Positions 1 through 9,780 of a stretch of DNA of 64,000 bases are shown here, piece after piece (position 1 is the stretch's first letter; each line of letters begins with the position of its first letter). Made by a program: the position numbers and the translations under genes. The notes beneath the pieces are model-generated. The model had not been told where the DNA came from. It saw nothing but the letters and a program-made list of their open reading frames with translations, and did no database searches. Where the stretch lies: positions 35,302,257 to 35,366,256 of the forward strand of contig QCXZ01000003.1 in assembly GCA_025024175.1 (NCBI GenBank). Reading direction: 5' to 3'. This stretch comes from Rhyzopertha dominica. Its lineage: Eukaryota; Arthropoda; Insecta; Coleoptera; Bostrichidae.

Positions 1-443
1 ACAGCACCTGCAGAAATAGTAATATGCTAACTGTACCTACGGAATTTTGTCGGTGTATAAATAATCATCGCGTTGTAGCGTGTATAGTGTTTACGGATGA
101 AGTAACATTCACCCATGACGGTATCAATAATGCAAGGCAAGAATAGCAAATGTACTATCAGCACGATGGGGCTCGTGCACATTGCTCTCGTCAGGTCAGG
201 CATTTGGACAACATTTGGACGATAGGTTTCCAGAACGTTGGATTAGTCGAGACGGTCGTAATAAATGGCATGCAAGATCTCCAGATTTCGCACCACTAGA
301 TTATTGTTTATGGGGCTAGTTTGAAAATGAAATGTGCAAAAAGAAAGTGGATACTCGGGATAAACTGATTCTAAATTACGTTATTTTAGTGTGTTTCGTA
401 TAGGCATTAAGCGTTTATAGTCCGTTCTTCCCGATTCACTCTG
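1..443 (+). mobile_element. mariner-like transposase remnant, right end of element
   Basis: Translated + strand pieces match the catalytic core of insect mariner-type DDE transposases: DEVTFTHDG from about 96, QHDGARAHCSRQVRHLDN from about 157, then after a frame change RFPERWISRDGR and RSPDFAPLDYCLWG near 225-315. Several stop codons and at least one frameshift make it a pseudogene. The element appears to end at 443, where CACTCTG is followed by TA, resembling the terminal CAGRGTG and TA target typical of the family. The left end lies outside the window. The family assignment is solid; the exact end is inferred from one side only. Confidence 0.75.
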
Positions 444-1022
444 TATATCCCCGTTTTTAATTGTCAAATATGTGCAATAGTAACAAGCTGATGGAATTAA
501 TTACATTCATTAGTAAAGAAGCTGGTTAATAGTATTAATTACATGCAATAAGTTTTTCAGACCACCAAATAGCGACTGAAAGCAAACTGAACGCTTAGTT
601 TATTCAAACTACTAATTTGAATAATGGTCAAGAAGTACCAAGCCCAAAACAGAATCCTTTTAAGTGGCAGACAACTTATTTTTGGAGAAAAAATTCTAAC
701 ACAAATTCATCCTTTAGCTTTCCTAAAATATTCTCGATTCTCGCATTACACATCAGTATTGAAGCCGAAGTGCATATTACAGCTGAAATGGCTACAATCG
801 ACCTAAAATAGACTTTACATTTCATAAGTACTTCATGTTTTCAGTTCTAAACGTTAACATTTCCGGCAAGTATAACTGTACCGCACTGAAATAACTACAT
901 TTTTTTATTGCTCATTGTTCTCATACTTTCCTCTTGGAAATTAATCGTGCTAGAATTATTATTATATTATTATATTTTTAAATAAATTAGACCATACAGA
1001 CTTCATTAAAAATATTACAAAG
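444..1022. other. AT-rich spacer, nothing recognised
   Basis: No coding exon, repeat structure or RNA gene is recognised. Two short overlapping open frames at 617-811 look like chance in AT-rich DNA and match no family I know. Confidence 0.5.
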
Positions 1023-1814
1023 TACGTAACTTTTCCGCTAGGTGGCGCATTTAATACGATATATCAAAGAATCGTTTCTTTCTTCAAAATTTGCAACACG
1101 TTATAATCTATGTTTACTTCTTAACAAATTTTGTTTGAATGTTTATTCTTGTTGCCATGACAACGACAACAGGAGGAAATAGAAGTTTCAAATTTCCAAA
1201 ATGGCATACTCAAAAGTATGAGTTAAGCAAATTCAACGAATGATGGTTAGTTTTAAAGTGGATTTTGTTTTTCAATATACCTAAGCACAAATACTTTACG
1301 ATATGTGTTATATGAGATTATTTTATATTTGATCAAATATAAAATTTTCTTTAATTACGCCGTCAAACAGTTGCAATAAATACATTATTTATGATTATAT
1401 TGAAAACCATAAAATTAACTTTAAAATTAGCCATCATTCGTTGAATTTGCTTAAGCTATACCTGAGTTGTACCATTTTTAAGATTTGAAACTTTAATCCC
1501 TTCTGATGTGGTTGTCATGGCAACTAGAAAAAAATTTGTCAAGAAGTAAACAGATTATAATGAGTTTATTTAAGACTAATATAATATTGCAACTATTTTG
1601 GAGAAAGAAACAATCCCTTGATATGTCTAAGGCCTCTGCATACATAAGGTACCGCCAACTCTAGTCTCAGTTTTGATTCGGGAACACAAAAAACAGATCC
1701 TTTTCCCTAAGGTGCAAGCCAGAGATGGGGTATCAAGAATTGTCCCTACCTCTCAAGATCCAGTGATCTTAGATATGTCATGTTAAATGCGCTACCTAGC
1801 GGCAAAGTTATGTA
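1023..1814. mobile_element. foldback (long inverted-repeat) element
   Basis: The ends are inverted copies: 1023 onward reads TACGTAACTTTTCCGCTAGG, and the reverse strand from 1814 reads TACATAACTTTGCCGCTAGG. The match continues inward through the arm: ATGGCATACTCAAAAG, TTGCTTAA/TTAAGCAA and ATTCAACGAATGATGG face their inverted copies at about 1430-1635. Each arm is roughly 220 bp and the loop at about 1260-1430 is AT-rich without a long ORF. The right arm is interrupted by a 144-bp insertion at 1628-1771. No clear target duplication was found. It is a non-autonomous element whose transcript would form a long hairpin. Confidence 0.8.
1628..1771. mobile_element. nested MITE with 8-bp target duplication
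   Basis: This 144-bp block interrupts the right arm of the foldback element. It is flanked by identical GATATGTC at 1620-1627 and 1772-1779. The uninterrupted left arm supports a single pre-insertion copy of this site (GATATATC at about 1059-1066, divergent). The termini are imperfect inverted repeats: TAAGGCCTCTGCAT against TAAGATCACTGGAT on the other strand. An 8-bp duplication with short terminal repeats is the hAT pattern, so a hAT-derived MITE is the best guess. It has no coding capacity. Confidence 0.6.
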
Positions 1815-2668
1815 CTTAACAATATTTTAAATAAAATCTCTGTTGCCAAATTTGTTTACCGCAAGATTCTAACACGATTGATTTCCAGGATACAGCCGCT
1901 GTCGAGCCATAACCGATCGCCCTGCATGTTGGTCCTACTTTTTCCATTACATTATCCTTTTTTTAACAAAAAGTATTCTTACACAATACAGATTAGTGCC
2001 ATTAAATACTTTATATCACTCAACATTAAATATATTGTTCTGGCCATCGTCCGAATAAGTTGTAATGTACCAAAGACAAGTTGTAGTTCCCAGACAGACG
2101 GGACGCTACAGCCGCTTAATAAAATTTATTTTAGTGTTGCGAAGCGTATTAAGGCATTTACAGGCAAGAAAACGCCTTTATATTCCATCAGCCGCTTTTT
2201 TTCTGTCGGCTAGCGACCTGTGACCCCATGGTGCATGGAACGACACACATTAGATCCAGTTAGTCTAGTATGCTTTTGCTTTATAATGCACCGCTGAGAA
2301 AATGGACATTTAAGGCATACAGTGACATCCATATTCATTTCGTGGAGTTTATGACGTCTCCTGCACTGATGTTCTGCGTTAATAAATCGACATGGCAGCA
2401 GGAGTAGCACTACAGCAGCCTTGGTGTTTGATTCTAATTTTTGCCATTCAATTCTTCATCCGTGTTATTTTGTCATGTAGGTTTATGCTATATTCAATTA
2501 GGATTGTCGTTGAAAAAGCGATACAACTTTTTCACCGAGGCGACGCTGTTGTTTGTGAAATTGACAAATATTTTGAATTAAGGATGTAGGTAAAAGTAGG
2601 ACGTTTCATAGGCTAGCGTGGAATCGTATCGGACCTTACGAAATGCAAGGGCGTTGTAACGCCACTTG
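1815..2668. other. spacer without recognised genes
   Basis: Two short open frames (1878-2213 on + and 2210-2410 on -) have no recognisable domain, no splice context and no coding-like composition. I regard the stretch as non-coding. Confidence 0.45.
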
Positions 2669-2676
2669 TTAGATTC
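2669..2676. repeat. left 8-bp target-site duplication of the MULE
   Basis: TTAGATTC, identical to the copy at 4968-4975. The base immediately outside and inside differs between the two sites, so the duplication is exactly 8 bp. Confidence 0.85.
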
Positions 2677-2689
2677 GGTATTTTCCCGA

Positions 2690-2793
2690 TTCGCCAACTC
2701 TCGTTTCGCCAACTGAAAAATTTCTACCTGTTTTAGTGCTATTTCGCCAACTCCAAGGGCAATCCCCTTTAAAGGTGTTGCGTTTTGCCAACC
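2690..2793. repeat. iterated 10-bp end boxes, left end of MULE
   Basis: Four copies of TTCGCCAACT lie at 2690-2699, 2705-2714, 2743-2752 and 2784-2793 (the last as TTTGCCAACC). Spacing from the outer copy is 15, 38 and 41 bases. Inverted copies occur at the other end. Iterated boxes next to transposon ends are often transposase-binding sites; that role is inferred. Confidence 0.85.
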
Positions 2794-3082
2794 ACTGATT
2801 AGGCCGGGGTCAGAGTGGTTTCTAGTAATCTTTACAATTGGGTTTATGACATGAGCAGGTAGTAGGTTTATAAATCTGCATTGTAAAACCCCTTTTACCA
2901 AGAAAATGCAACAAGGTTATAAAAACCTTTTATTATACACATTTTTGTTATCTACTTCTATTACTTTTATTAGGGTTAGGGGTGGTGTTATGTTTATAAA
3001 TCGCAAGTACCTAAGCAAAAGATATTTATTCATCTTTTGGACGTAGTAGAGTTACATTGAAAAGAAACACTAGGTTAAAACA

Positions 3083-4444
3083 ATGGAAATTTCGAATTAA
3101 TTGAAACAAAACGAGGTCAGCCTTTGATTCTTTATTCGGGATACAGGCTGGTGTTTTCGAAAAAAAATAAAAACGGTACGACGCGTTGGAGGTGCAACGA
3201 TAGAAAGTGCAGTGGAAGCCTGGTGACCAATGAAGAGAAAAAAATAGTGTCGGAGAAACAGCACACATGCAACTCTAACTGTGCTAAAAATGAAGTAGCG
3301 AAGAAACTGTTTGTGTGCAAAAAGAGGGTCAGAGAAGAACACCTACCGATTGGACAAATATTCGAACAGACGATGATGCCTTTAATGGACGCTGGATATG
3401 AGTTTGTTACCGATATGCCTCCTTTAGAGCGTGTGAAGTCTACACTTTATCGGCAAAGAAATATTGCACTCGGTGTTACGACCTTTCGGTGCAGAAGTGA
3501 AATTGTGTTACCAAATCATCTTACGGACAATTTTTTATTTGTGGACAACGGTGGCGAAGATCGAATTTTTGCGTTTGCTAGTGAGGAAGCAAGACAATTG
3601 TTGGTGACTACGTCTGATTATTTTGCAGACGGAACATTTAAAAGCTGCTGTCGAAATTTCGATCAACTTTATACCATACACGGTGACATCGGGAGTAATG
3701 GTGACGTTACAAACATCATTCCTTTAATCTATGCAGTATTGCCAGACAGAAGCGAAAGAACATATATACGATTGTTTGACGAAATCAAATTACGTTTACC
3801 ATTTTGGCAGCCAAAAACATTTAAGGTCGACTATGAAATAGCAGCAATCACAGCGTTCCGGAAGTCATTTCCAAATTCTGTTGTGAAAGGTTGTAACTTT
3901 CATTATAATCAAAGCATATGGAGACGAGTGCAAACGTCTTGGGTTGTGCACAGCATATAATGAAGATTCAGAAATAAGAAGACATATTCGCATGTGTGCT
4001 GCACTGTCACATTTGCCCCGCAGTGCAATAGACGACGGATGGTTGTATATAATGGAACACGCACCGCAAAATGATTTGTTAGAAGAATTCAACGACTACT
4101 TCGTAGAGCAGTGGCTAGAAAATAGTGCAATGCAAGATATGTGGATTTGTTATGGAGAGAGACATAGAACAACAAATGCGGTGGAGGGATGGCATAACCG
4201 CTTAAACAGAAATATAGGAAAAATAAATCCTCACATTTATGAACTAATTAAATCATTAAAAGAAGATTCAAAATTCTACGCTTTTCAAGCTCGACAGACC
4301 GAAATTGGAATGACTCCTAGAAAACGATTAAAAAAATATGTGAATGTTGACAATTTAATACACAGTGCAGTGTCCGAATTTGTTAGGGGCAATATTCACG
4401 TAGGTGACTGTTTATCTAAATTAGTATATGTTATTAAATTTTAA
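3083..4444 (+). pseudogene. FLYWCH zinc-finger / MULE transposase, frameshifted
   Basis: The first Met codon is probably the ATG at 3083 (MEISN), after which there is an in-frame TAA and a one-base loss near 3122 before the long frame that opens at 3124. The N-terminal finger reads YSGYRLVF ... TTRWRCNDRKCSG ... HTCN, a FLYWCH-type zinc-binding domain. The MULE core follows: ADGTFKSC (first acidic residue), KVDYEIAAITAFRKSFP (second) and, after a one-base frameshift near 3930, TTNAVEGWHNRLN with the third acidic residue. The C-terminal frame ends with TAA at 4442. All expected blocks are present in order, so the copy decayed recently rather than being truncated. It would cut and paste the element in the nucleus if intact. 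Confidence 0.9.
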
Positions 4445-4871
4445 TCATTGCGACATTACTTTCATGTTTGACCGTATGTTGAATTTGTTATATATTGTTG
4501 TTCTTATATGAATTCTGAATCTCAGGAAATTGTATGCAGTTCACTGATTATGTACAACACTTTTATAAAGCATGTTTTTTTATTATTGTTGTAGGTATAT
4601 TATTTTATCAGGTTAAGTTGTAATAGAAAAATTTGTCTATCTGTTTTTTTTGCCTATGTAAATAAAATCTCTATGAGTTAGACTGTGTTTCATTACACAC
4701 GATACTAGTTGTTTTAACACTAAATAACCCAACCAAACAACTAAATAATCAGGTGAGTATAATAATCCGCAACGCGACATTAGGGTGGTCAATACTTTGG
4801 TTCTAAGAAGCAATCTCATTACTTATTCTATACAATAAGTAGGTAAGTAATAAATATCTATATTGTCGTAC

Positions 4872-4954
4872 GGTTGGCGAAACGCAACTCATCCAGGCTA
4901 CCTGCCGAATACGGTTGGCAAAACGGGAAAGTTGGCGAAACGGGAGTTGGCGAA
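4872..4954. repeat. iterated 10-bp end boxes, right end of MULE
   Basis: Four copies of AGTTGGCGAA, the reverse complement of the left boxes, lie at 4872-4881, 4913-4922, 4930-4939 and 4945-4954. Spacing from the outermost copy inward is 15, 17 and 41 bases. The outer 15-base step and the inner 41-base step equal those of the left end. Confidence 0.85.
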
Positions 4955-4967
4955 TCGGCACTAAATC

Positions 4968-4975
4968 TTAGATTC
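4968..4975. repeat. right 8-bp target-site duplication of the MULE
   Basis: TTAGATTC, matching 2669-2676. Confidence 0.85.
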
Positions 4976-7389
4976 TGCGCCTGATGATTAATGATCTGCG
5001 GTGGTGTTGGCCTGCCCACTATTAAAACAATAGAAGGTTTAAAAGTGAATCGAGAAATTACTAATTATGTTAGACACTTATACTTTAAAACTGTTCCAGC
5101 ATGAGCCACTTTCAGACCAATAAAACAAATTTAGCCTATCGTATAACTAAAATAGCTGATCTACCTATCAAATTTTTAGCAGATGATGGTAGAAAGTTTA
5201 TAAATTTGTACTTGAACACTGAATTGGACAATATTATGCTGGTGAAAACTTCACTTATAAGCATTATTTTTGTTGTTTTAGGAGATGTTGATCTGTTTCA
5301 GATTTACAGGGACATTCTTAATTAAATACAAGTAATATTTCTAATGAAACCTATTGAAAAGAAACCCGAATTGTACTTTTAAACCACATTGCATTCTTGT
5401 TTCTACAGATATAATGATTTCTCCCCTATACTTGCTTGCTTTGAAGGGCGGTGTAACCAGTATCTGGGCCAGTACCTAATTACAGTCACAGGTACTAAGT
5501 TACTAGACTACTACTATATTTCGTTGTTTTGTGTTTCTGGAAAGTACCTACTTATCGGGTAAGGCCAGCAAGTCGCTGATGACTTTGAGGTAACAAGTAT
5601 GAAAATTATTCGGATGACTAATTGGAAAATAAAGAGACCAAGAACGACTTACAATAAATACAATCTATAATTATTTAAACGTAATTAGTAAATGAACTAA
5701 CCTATGCTGTTAAAACGTTAAACGCCAACATTTTTCACCCGTCTGTCTATTGGACAGAGAGGCCAACAAAATTGCTGGACCGTGTTTTCTTGATTAGAAA
5801 TTTGGATTAATCATTGAATGAGAGTGTGCTATTGAATAAAATTTTATTGAATGAAATAATCTGTGTAAACATATCGTAGCATCAATTGCTTATCATAAAT
5901 TTATATCCAATCACCGTGAGCTTTTATTAAATTGCAGTGCAAATTATTTAGACTAAAACATAGCAAATTCAGATCGTCTTCTTTTTAAGGAGTAATCCAA
6001 TTTTAGTTTAATATGCAACTTCCAATTTCGACAAATCTAATCCTTTTACTTCATTTATATCTCTAGGTATTATGCCGACAGATGGTAAAACTGTTTCTGT
6101 ATTTAATACGAGTCCGTTAATTATAGCCTGAATCAAATATCCACCTATTGTAAGTATCTACATAGAAAGGAGCTTTTCGCAATACAAAAATATTCTCGGC
6201 AATAATACCACAAGAGAGTGAGAATAAATTGAAAATAATTTGACCGAAATTCGACAACACGTTGCCCCGGAATATTACAACTTAGCTCACCTTAATGTTT
6301 TTACATATATTTTCATTGATCTTCTTATCGATTTCATCGAGTGAAGACTCATTTTTAGTAAAGTTTGACGACAGACGACAAGCCAACAATTTTTGTTGCC
6401 ATGCAAAACCTACCTTAAATTATTTCAGCGAGAATTTGCTCTTGTGAAAATGCCCACTATAATTGTGTTGATTCGTTCAAAATTACTTATATAATTGATC
6501 AAAATTGAATTTTTTGATTGGTTTCTAGAAACGTCAAAATAATCAATGAGAAAAGACATTGTTACAATGGATCATTTGGAATACTTTCCCTCCGATATAG
6601 ATTTTGAAAGTTCTTTTGTTGAGTCTTGAACGACAATTGTGTTCTTCATTTGTATATTTTGGTTTCTTTCAAGTGTTGACTTTTGTGTTTATTTCTATAT
6701 AACAATTTCATTTGTTAATGTTTATTTTCAGTTGCAATTTGTTGATTATTAAAGACGTAGAATGAAAATTGTGTGATTATTTCATGTGTATTTTATATTT
6801 TACATCTGTTTTTTCTAAGCACTTTTTTAATTAAACTTGCTTACTGATCCGTATAACACTTACGAGCCGCTACTGTTTATTGCTTGTTAAAAACCAATTC
6901 ATGAATCTGTATAATGACAGCAGTAGGTATATAAACAATTTAAAGCAATAATTGGCAGACAGGTTTGAAGATCTTAAATTTAGAAAAAAAAAACATATGA
7001 CTATATCATCCCACCGACCTAAAATGACATTTATGGGTTAACTATGAACAAGCATAATTAAACGAATAAAAGAAGTGTAACTTAAAACACTGAAGAAATC
7101 TTTTACTGAGGTTGGGAAATTGGTAAGAGAAAGAGAAAAGGGAGATTCCTAATGTAATATTAACGGAATGTTGGTGTTTAAGGTGTATAGGAAACGTAGC
7201 ATTGAGTCCCCTGACTTTAGAATCCATTGGCATTTCCCTTTTTTAGTTTTCTTTCCTGTTGAGAACATCTTTATAATAATCGTCGTCGGTCATCAGCTAG
7301 ACCTCCAAACAAGTGGGTGTGCCTAAAAATAAATACTCATTCGTAAACAAGTAAAGCAAAGGTGGACGCCGAAGCTTCACATCGCTCAT
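4976..7389. other. spacer without recognised genes
   Basis: AT-rich sequence between the MULE and the GC-rich leader of the next gene. A 74-codon open frame at 5101-5325 shows no recognisable domain. I see no further element ends or RNA genes. It is presumably intergenic and should include the distal promoter of the gene at 7746. Confidence 0.45.
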
Positions 7390-7745
7390 ACGATGCAGCT
7401 AATTATAATAGAGTTTTGGGGGGTTGGCACGGTGCATCACGGTGGGGGTAGAAGGGAGGCGGTCACCACCGACCGCACGCAGTCTCCTCGCGCTGCCGAC
7501 GGTACCGGTGTCCTGTCCACACACACCGGGTCCCGCATTGTTACACCAGGCCTTCCTACCTATACGACCACGAAACCTGGACAACACCGGCACCAGTGCG
7601 CGCCGGTACCAGGCCAAAACGACAGCGTCGCGCGGTTCCCGCGACTTTTCCGGACTTTTCGTCGCCAAATGTGACCACCTGTGGTGCGAGTGATTTCGTT
7701 GTTGAATTATTTTGATCTAGTGGGCCGATCGCGTGGGCGTCCAAG
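7390..7745 (+). promoter_or_regulatory. GC-rich 5' leader / promoter region of the 7746 gene
   Basis: Composition changes abruptly to GC- and CpG-rich from about 7420, unlike the flanks. Open frames on both strands here are side effects of that composition. The block ends directly before the ATG at 7746, and an in-frame TGA at 7713 shows that the leader is not coding in that frame. I read it as the core promoter plus 5' UTR of the downstream first exon. The transcription start cannot be placed. Confidence 0.55.
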
Positions 7746-7991
7746 ATGGAGGATACCTGGGAAGCCAGCGTCTCTCCTTTGATGATGGGAGTGGGGATGA
7801 ACGATATGAGGGGGTTGGGGGATATTCAACCCTCGTGCTCCGGACAAGAAATGCCCCAGGACGTGAGCCACCAAAACATGCCGCAACATCACCCGGATAT
7901 TAACGGGGACATTGATCAGGATATCGGGAGGGAGCTTAATCACGAAATCCGACATCATCAGAATACACAGGGCGACTACTTTAGCAGCCAG
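7746..7991 (+). CDS. first coding exon of an unrecognised protein gene
   Basis: The exon encodes 82 residues starting MEDTWEASVSPLMMG and ending GDYFSSQ. The ATG sits in a good context (CCAAGATGG), is the first Met after an in-frame TGA at 7713, and the exon ends at CAG|GTAAGC, a consensus donor at 7992, in phase 0. Beyond the donor the frame runs on to a stop at 8148 with a change in character, which supports splicing. Composition is rich in Asp, His, Gln and Met, with no signal peptide, membrane segment or fold visible; it looks like a disordered N-terminus such as many transcription factors have. The family is not recognised and downstream exons were not found, so the intron is probably long. 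Confidence 0.6.
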
Positions 7992-8680
7992 GTAAGCATG
8001 TCACGTTTCTTTGCTAAAGCAAAGGATGAGGGATTTCAGCTTGTTCACGATGGAAGGACATGGCTTAACAATTTTTCGAAGAACCAATGGTTTTTACAAG
8101 AACCGGAAGGTGATACACTTTTATCCATACATCTATACAATTTAAAGTAGGTACTCGGAGTAGCAAAGATTTTAGAACAAAAACTTTCGTTTTAGCATTC
8201 GTAAAATGTGTTGTCTTACCCAATTGTTAATTATTATAATATGATTTCACTAATTTCTAGCTTCCCTGCGTTAGCCTCATTTTCAACAAACAATTCAGAT
8301 GGTGACATAACCTTAGACTGTTGGACGACCTTGTATACCAACAATTATTTTATTTTTATAATGGATTACATTAAACACGTGTCAATAGCTTTTCGAAGGT
8401 TTTTGCTACTAGAGAAGTAGGCAACATTTATACAATTAAGTAATGGGTTTCGATTACTGATAAGCGATTGCAACTAAAACTTATCAAAGTATTGAGTAAC
8501 GTTAAATTAATGTTAATTAAAACGTTGACTCTGACCATAGAATCATAAAAAGATGACCTGCCAGCAATCAAATCAATTCGATAATACACTACAAATATTA
8601 GGGTGACAGAACCAAGATTATCAAATGGTGCTTTTCCTAATAACCTATGTATAAGAAATATAATAGTCCAAATTGTGCGT
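7992..8680. other. start of presumed intron, nothing else seen
   Basis: Follows the GTAAGC donor. AT-rich, with short chance frames only (for example 8208-8420). Confidence 0.4.
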
Positions 8681-8682
8681 TA

Positions 8683-9778
8683 CAGTATTCTCAATAAAAA
8701 AACAATGTATATTCTGCATAATAACATATGCTTTTTAAAATCTATCTATTACAAAAACCGTTCCTAATCAAAGTTGGTTGGAAATAACTCGACTCTGAGT
8801 TTCCCAGATAAAAATTGCAAGATATTGATAATTATATTATTAATTGGATAAGGGAACAATAGCCTCTGATCTTTTCTTTTAAGTAGTTCCACAAAAAAGT
8901 TCATGGGGGCAATGTCCGGAGACCTTGAATGGCAAAGAAAATCCATGTACCTCCCGATCACTTTACCGTTAAAAGTGTGGAGAAGAAAATCCCGAATATT
9001 TCTGTTACAGTGACATGGTGCTCCATCATGTTGGTACCATATTTTGGTTATTTCGTTTAGTTTGCAGGTATCTTACTCCATGCATGTTAAATCCAAGAAT
9101 GATCCAACAATTCTGTCTTTGTAAATGCCACATCATACAATAGCTTTAAATGAATATTGATATAGGTTTAGACTTGTAAATTGAGGTTTGTATGATTTAA
9201 ATTTATTTTTGGCTTTAAAACTTGTGCAACTGCAGTTTTACTTACATTCAACACAATGGGTCGTTTTCGAAGCGAATAGTTTGGATTTTCCACGACCGAC
9301 AGCATCACATCAGTTTCAATGTCTTAATTTCTAACCCATATCCGATGTTTCTTGCTAAATTTATTTGTCACACTTCCACAACTCTTGAATTTATGTATTA
9401 CATATCTGACAGTTCTGTCTATTTTCAAAGATTTCTGCTGCTTTCCTGCTTGTTTTATATATTTTTTTACTAAATGTGAACAATTTCAATTTGCTACTTA
9501 ATAGTCAATTTTACTGGCACTTCTAATAATGAGTATTATTGCAAACACTTTGATCTAACATTTGACAGTTGTTGCCAGTTATTACATATTCCAAAGCACT
9601 CAAAACAAACGTGTTTTGCAAAATGATTTTTTAATTTTTATCTGGGAATTTAGATTTACCGCGTATTCTAGACAATGTTTTAAAATTTTGTACTTAAATA
9701 TGAATCTATAAGTGATACAGAGCTCTTTTTATCAAGAATAAATTTCTTTTTGTATAGAACTTCTTTTGGGACACACTG
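8683..9778 (-). mobile_element. mariner-like element, about 1.1 kb, decayed
   Basis: The minus strand carries mariner transposase pieces from about 9150 down to 8790: GIYKDRIVGSFLDL, then KIWYQHDGAPCHCNRNIRD, then CHSRSPDIAPMNFFVELLK. These match the second and third catalytic blocks of insect mariner-type transposases. The right end reads TACAGTGTGTCCCAAAAG on the minus strand from 9780; the left end at 8681 reads TACAGTATTCTCAATAAA, a weaker match. Taking TA as the duplicated target gives 1096 bp, a usual mariner size. Stops and frame changes abound. The left boundary is tentative. Confidence 0.7.
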
Positions 9779-9780
9779 TA

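Larger units (their letters stand above)
2677..4967 (+). mobile_element. MULE (Mutator-like) DNA transposon, 2291 bp, inactivated
   Basis: Both ends are visible. The direct repeat TTAGATTC occurs at 2669-2676 and 4968-4975 and is taken as the 8-bp target duplication. Just inside, at the same offset of 9 bases, both ends carry the inverted sequence CCGATTCGCCAACT followed by CGTTTCGCCAACT. The interior holds one FLYWCH/MULE transposase pseudogene on the + strand. Length, target duplication size and transposase type all agree with a small FLYWCH-bearing MULE as found in insect genomes. This copy is broken by frameshifts but structurally complete. Confidence 0.9.

Noticed and set aside
1878..2213. 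111-codon open frame on +
   Set aside because: No domain, no splice or leader context; consistent with chance in AT-rich DNA.
7393..7693. Overlapping open frames of about 90 codons on both strands
   Set aside because: They arise from the GC-rich leader, where stops are rare; frames on both strands are equally open and none has a domain.
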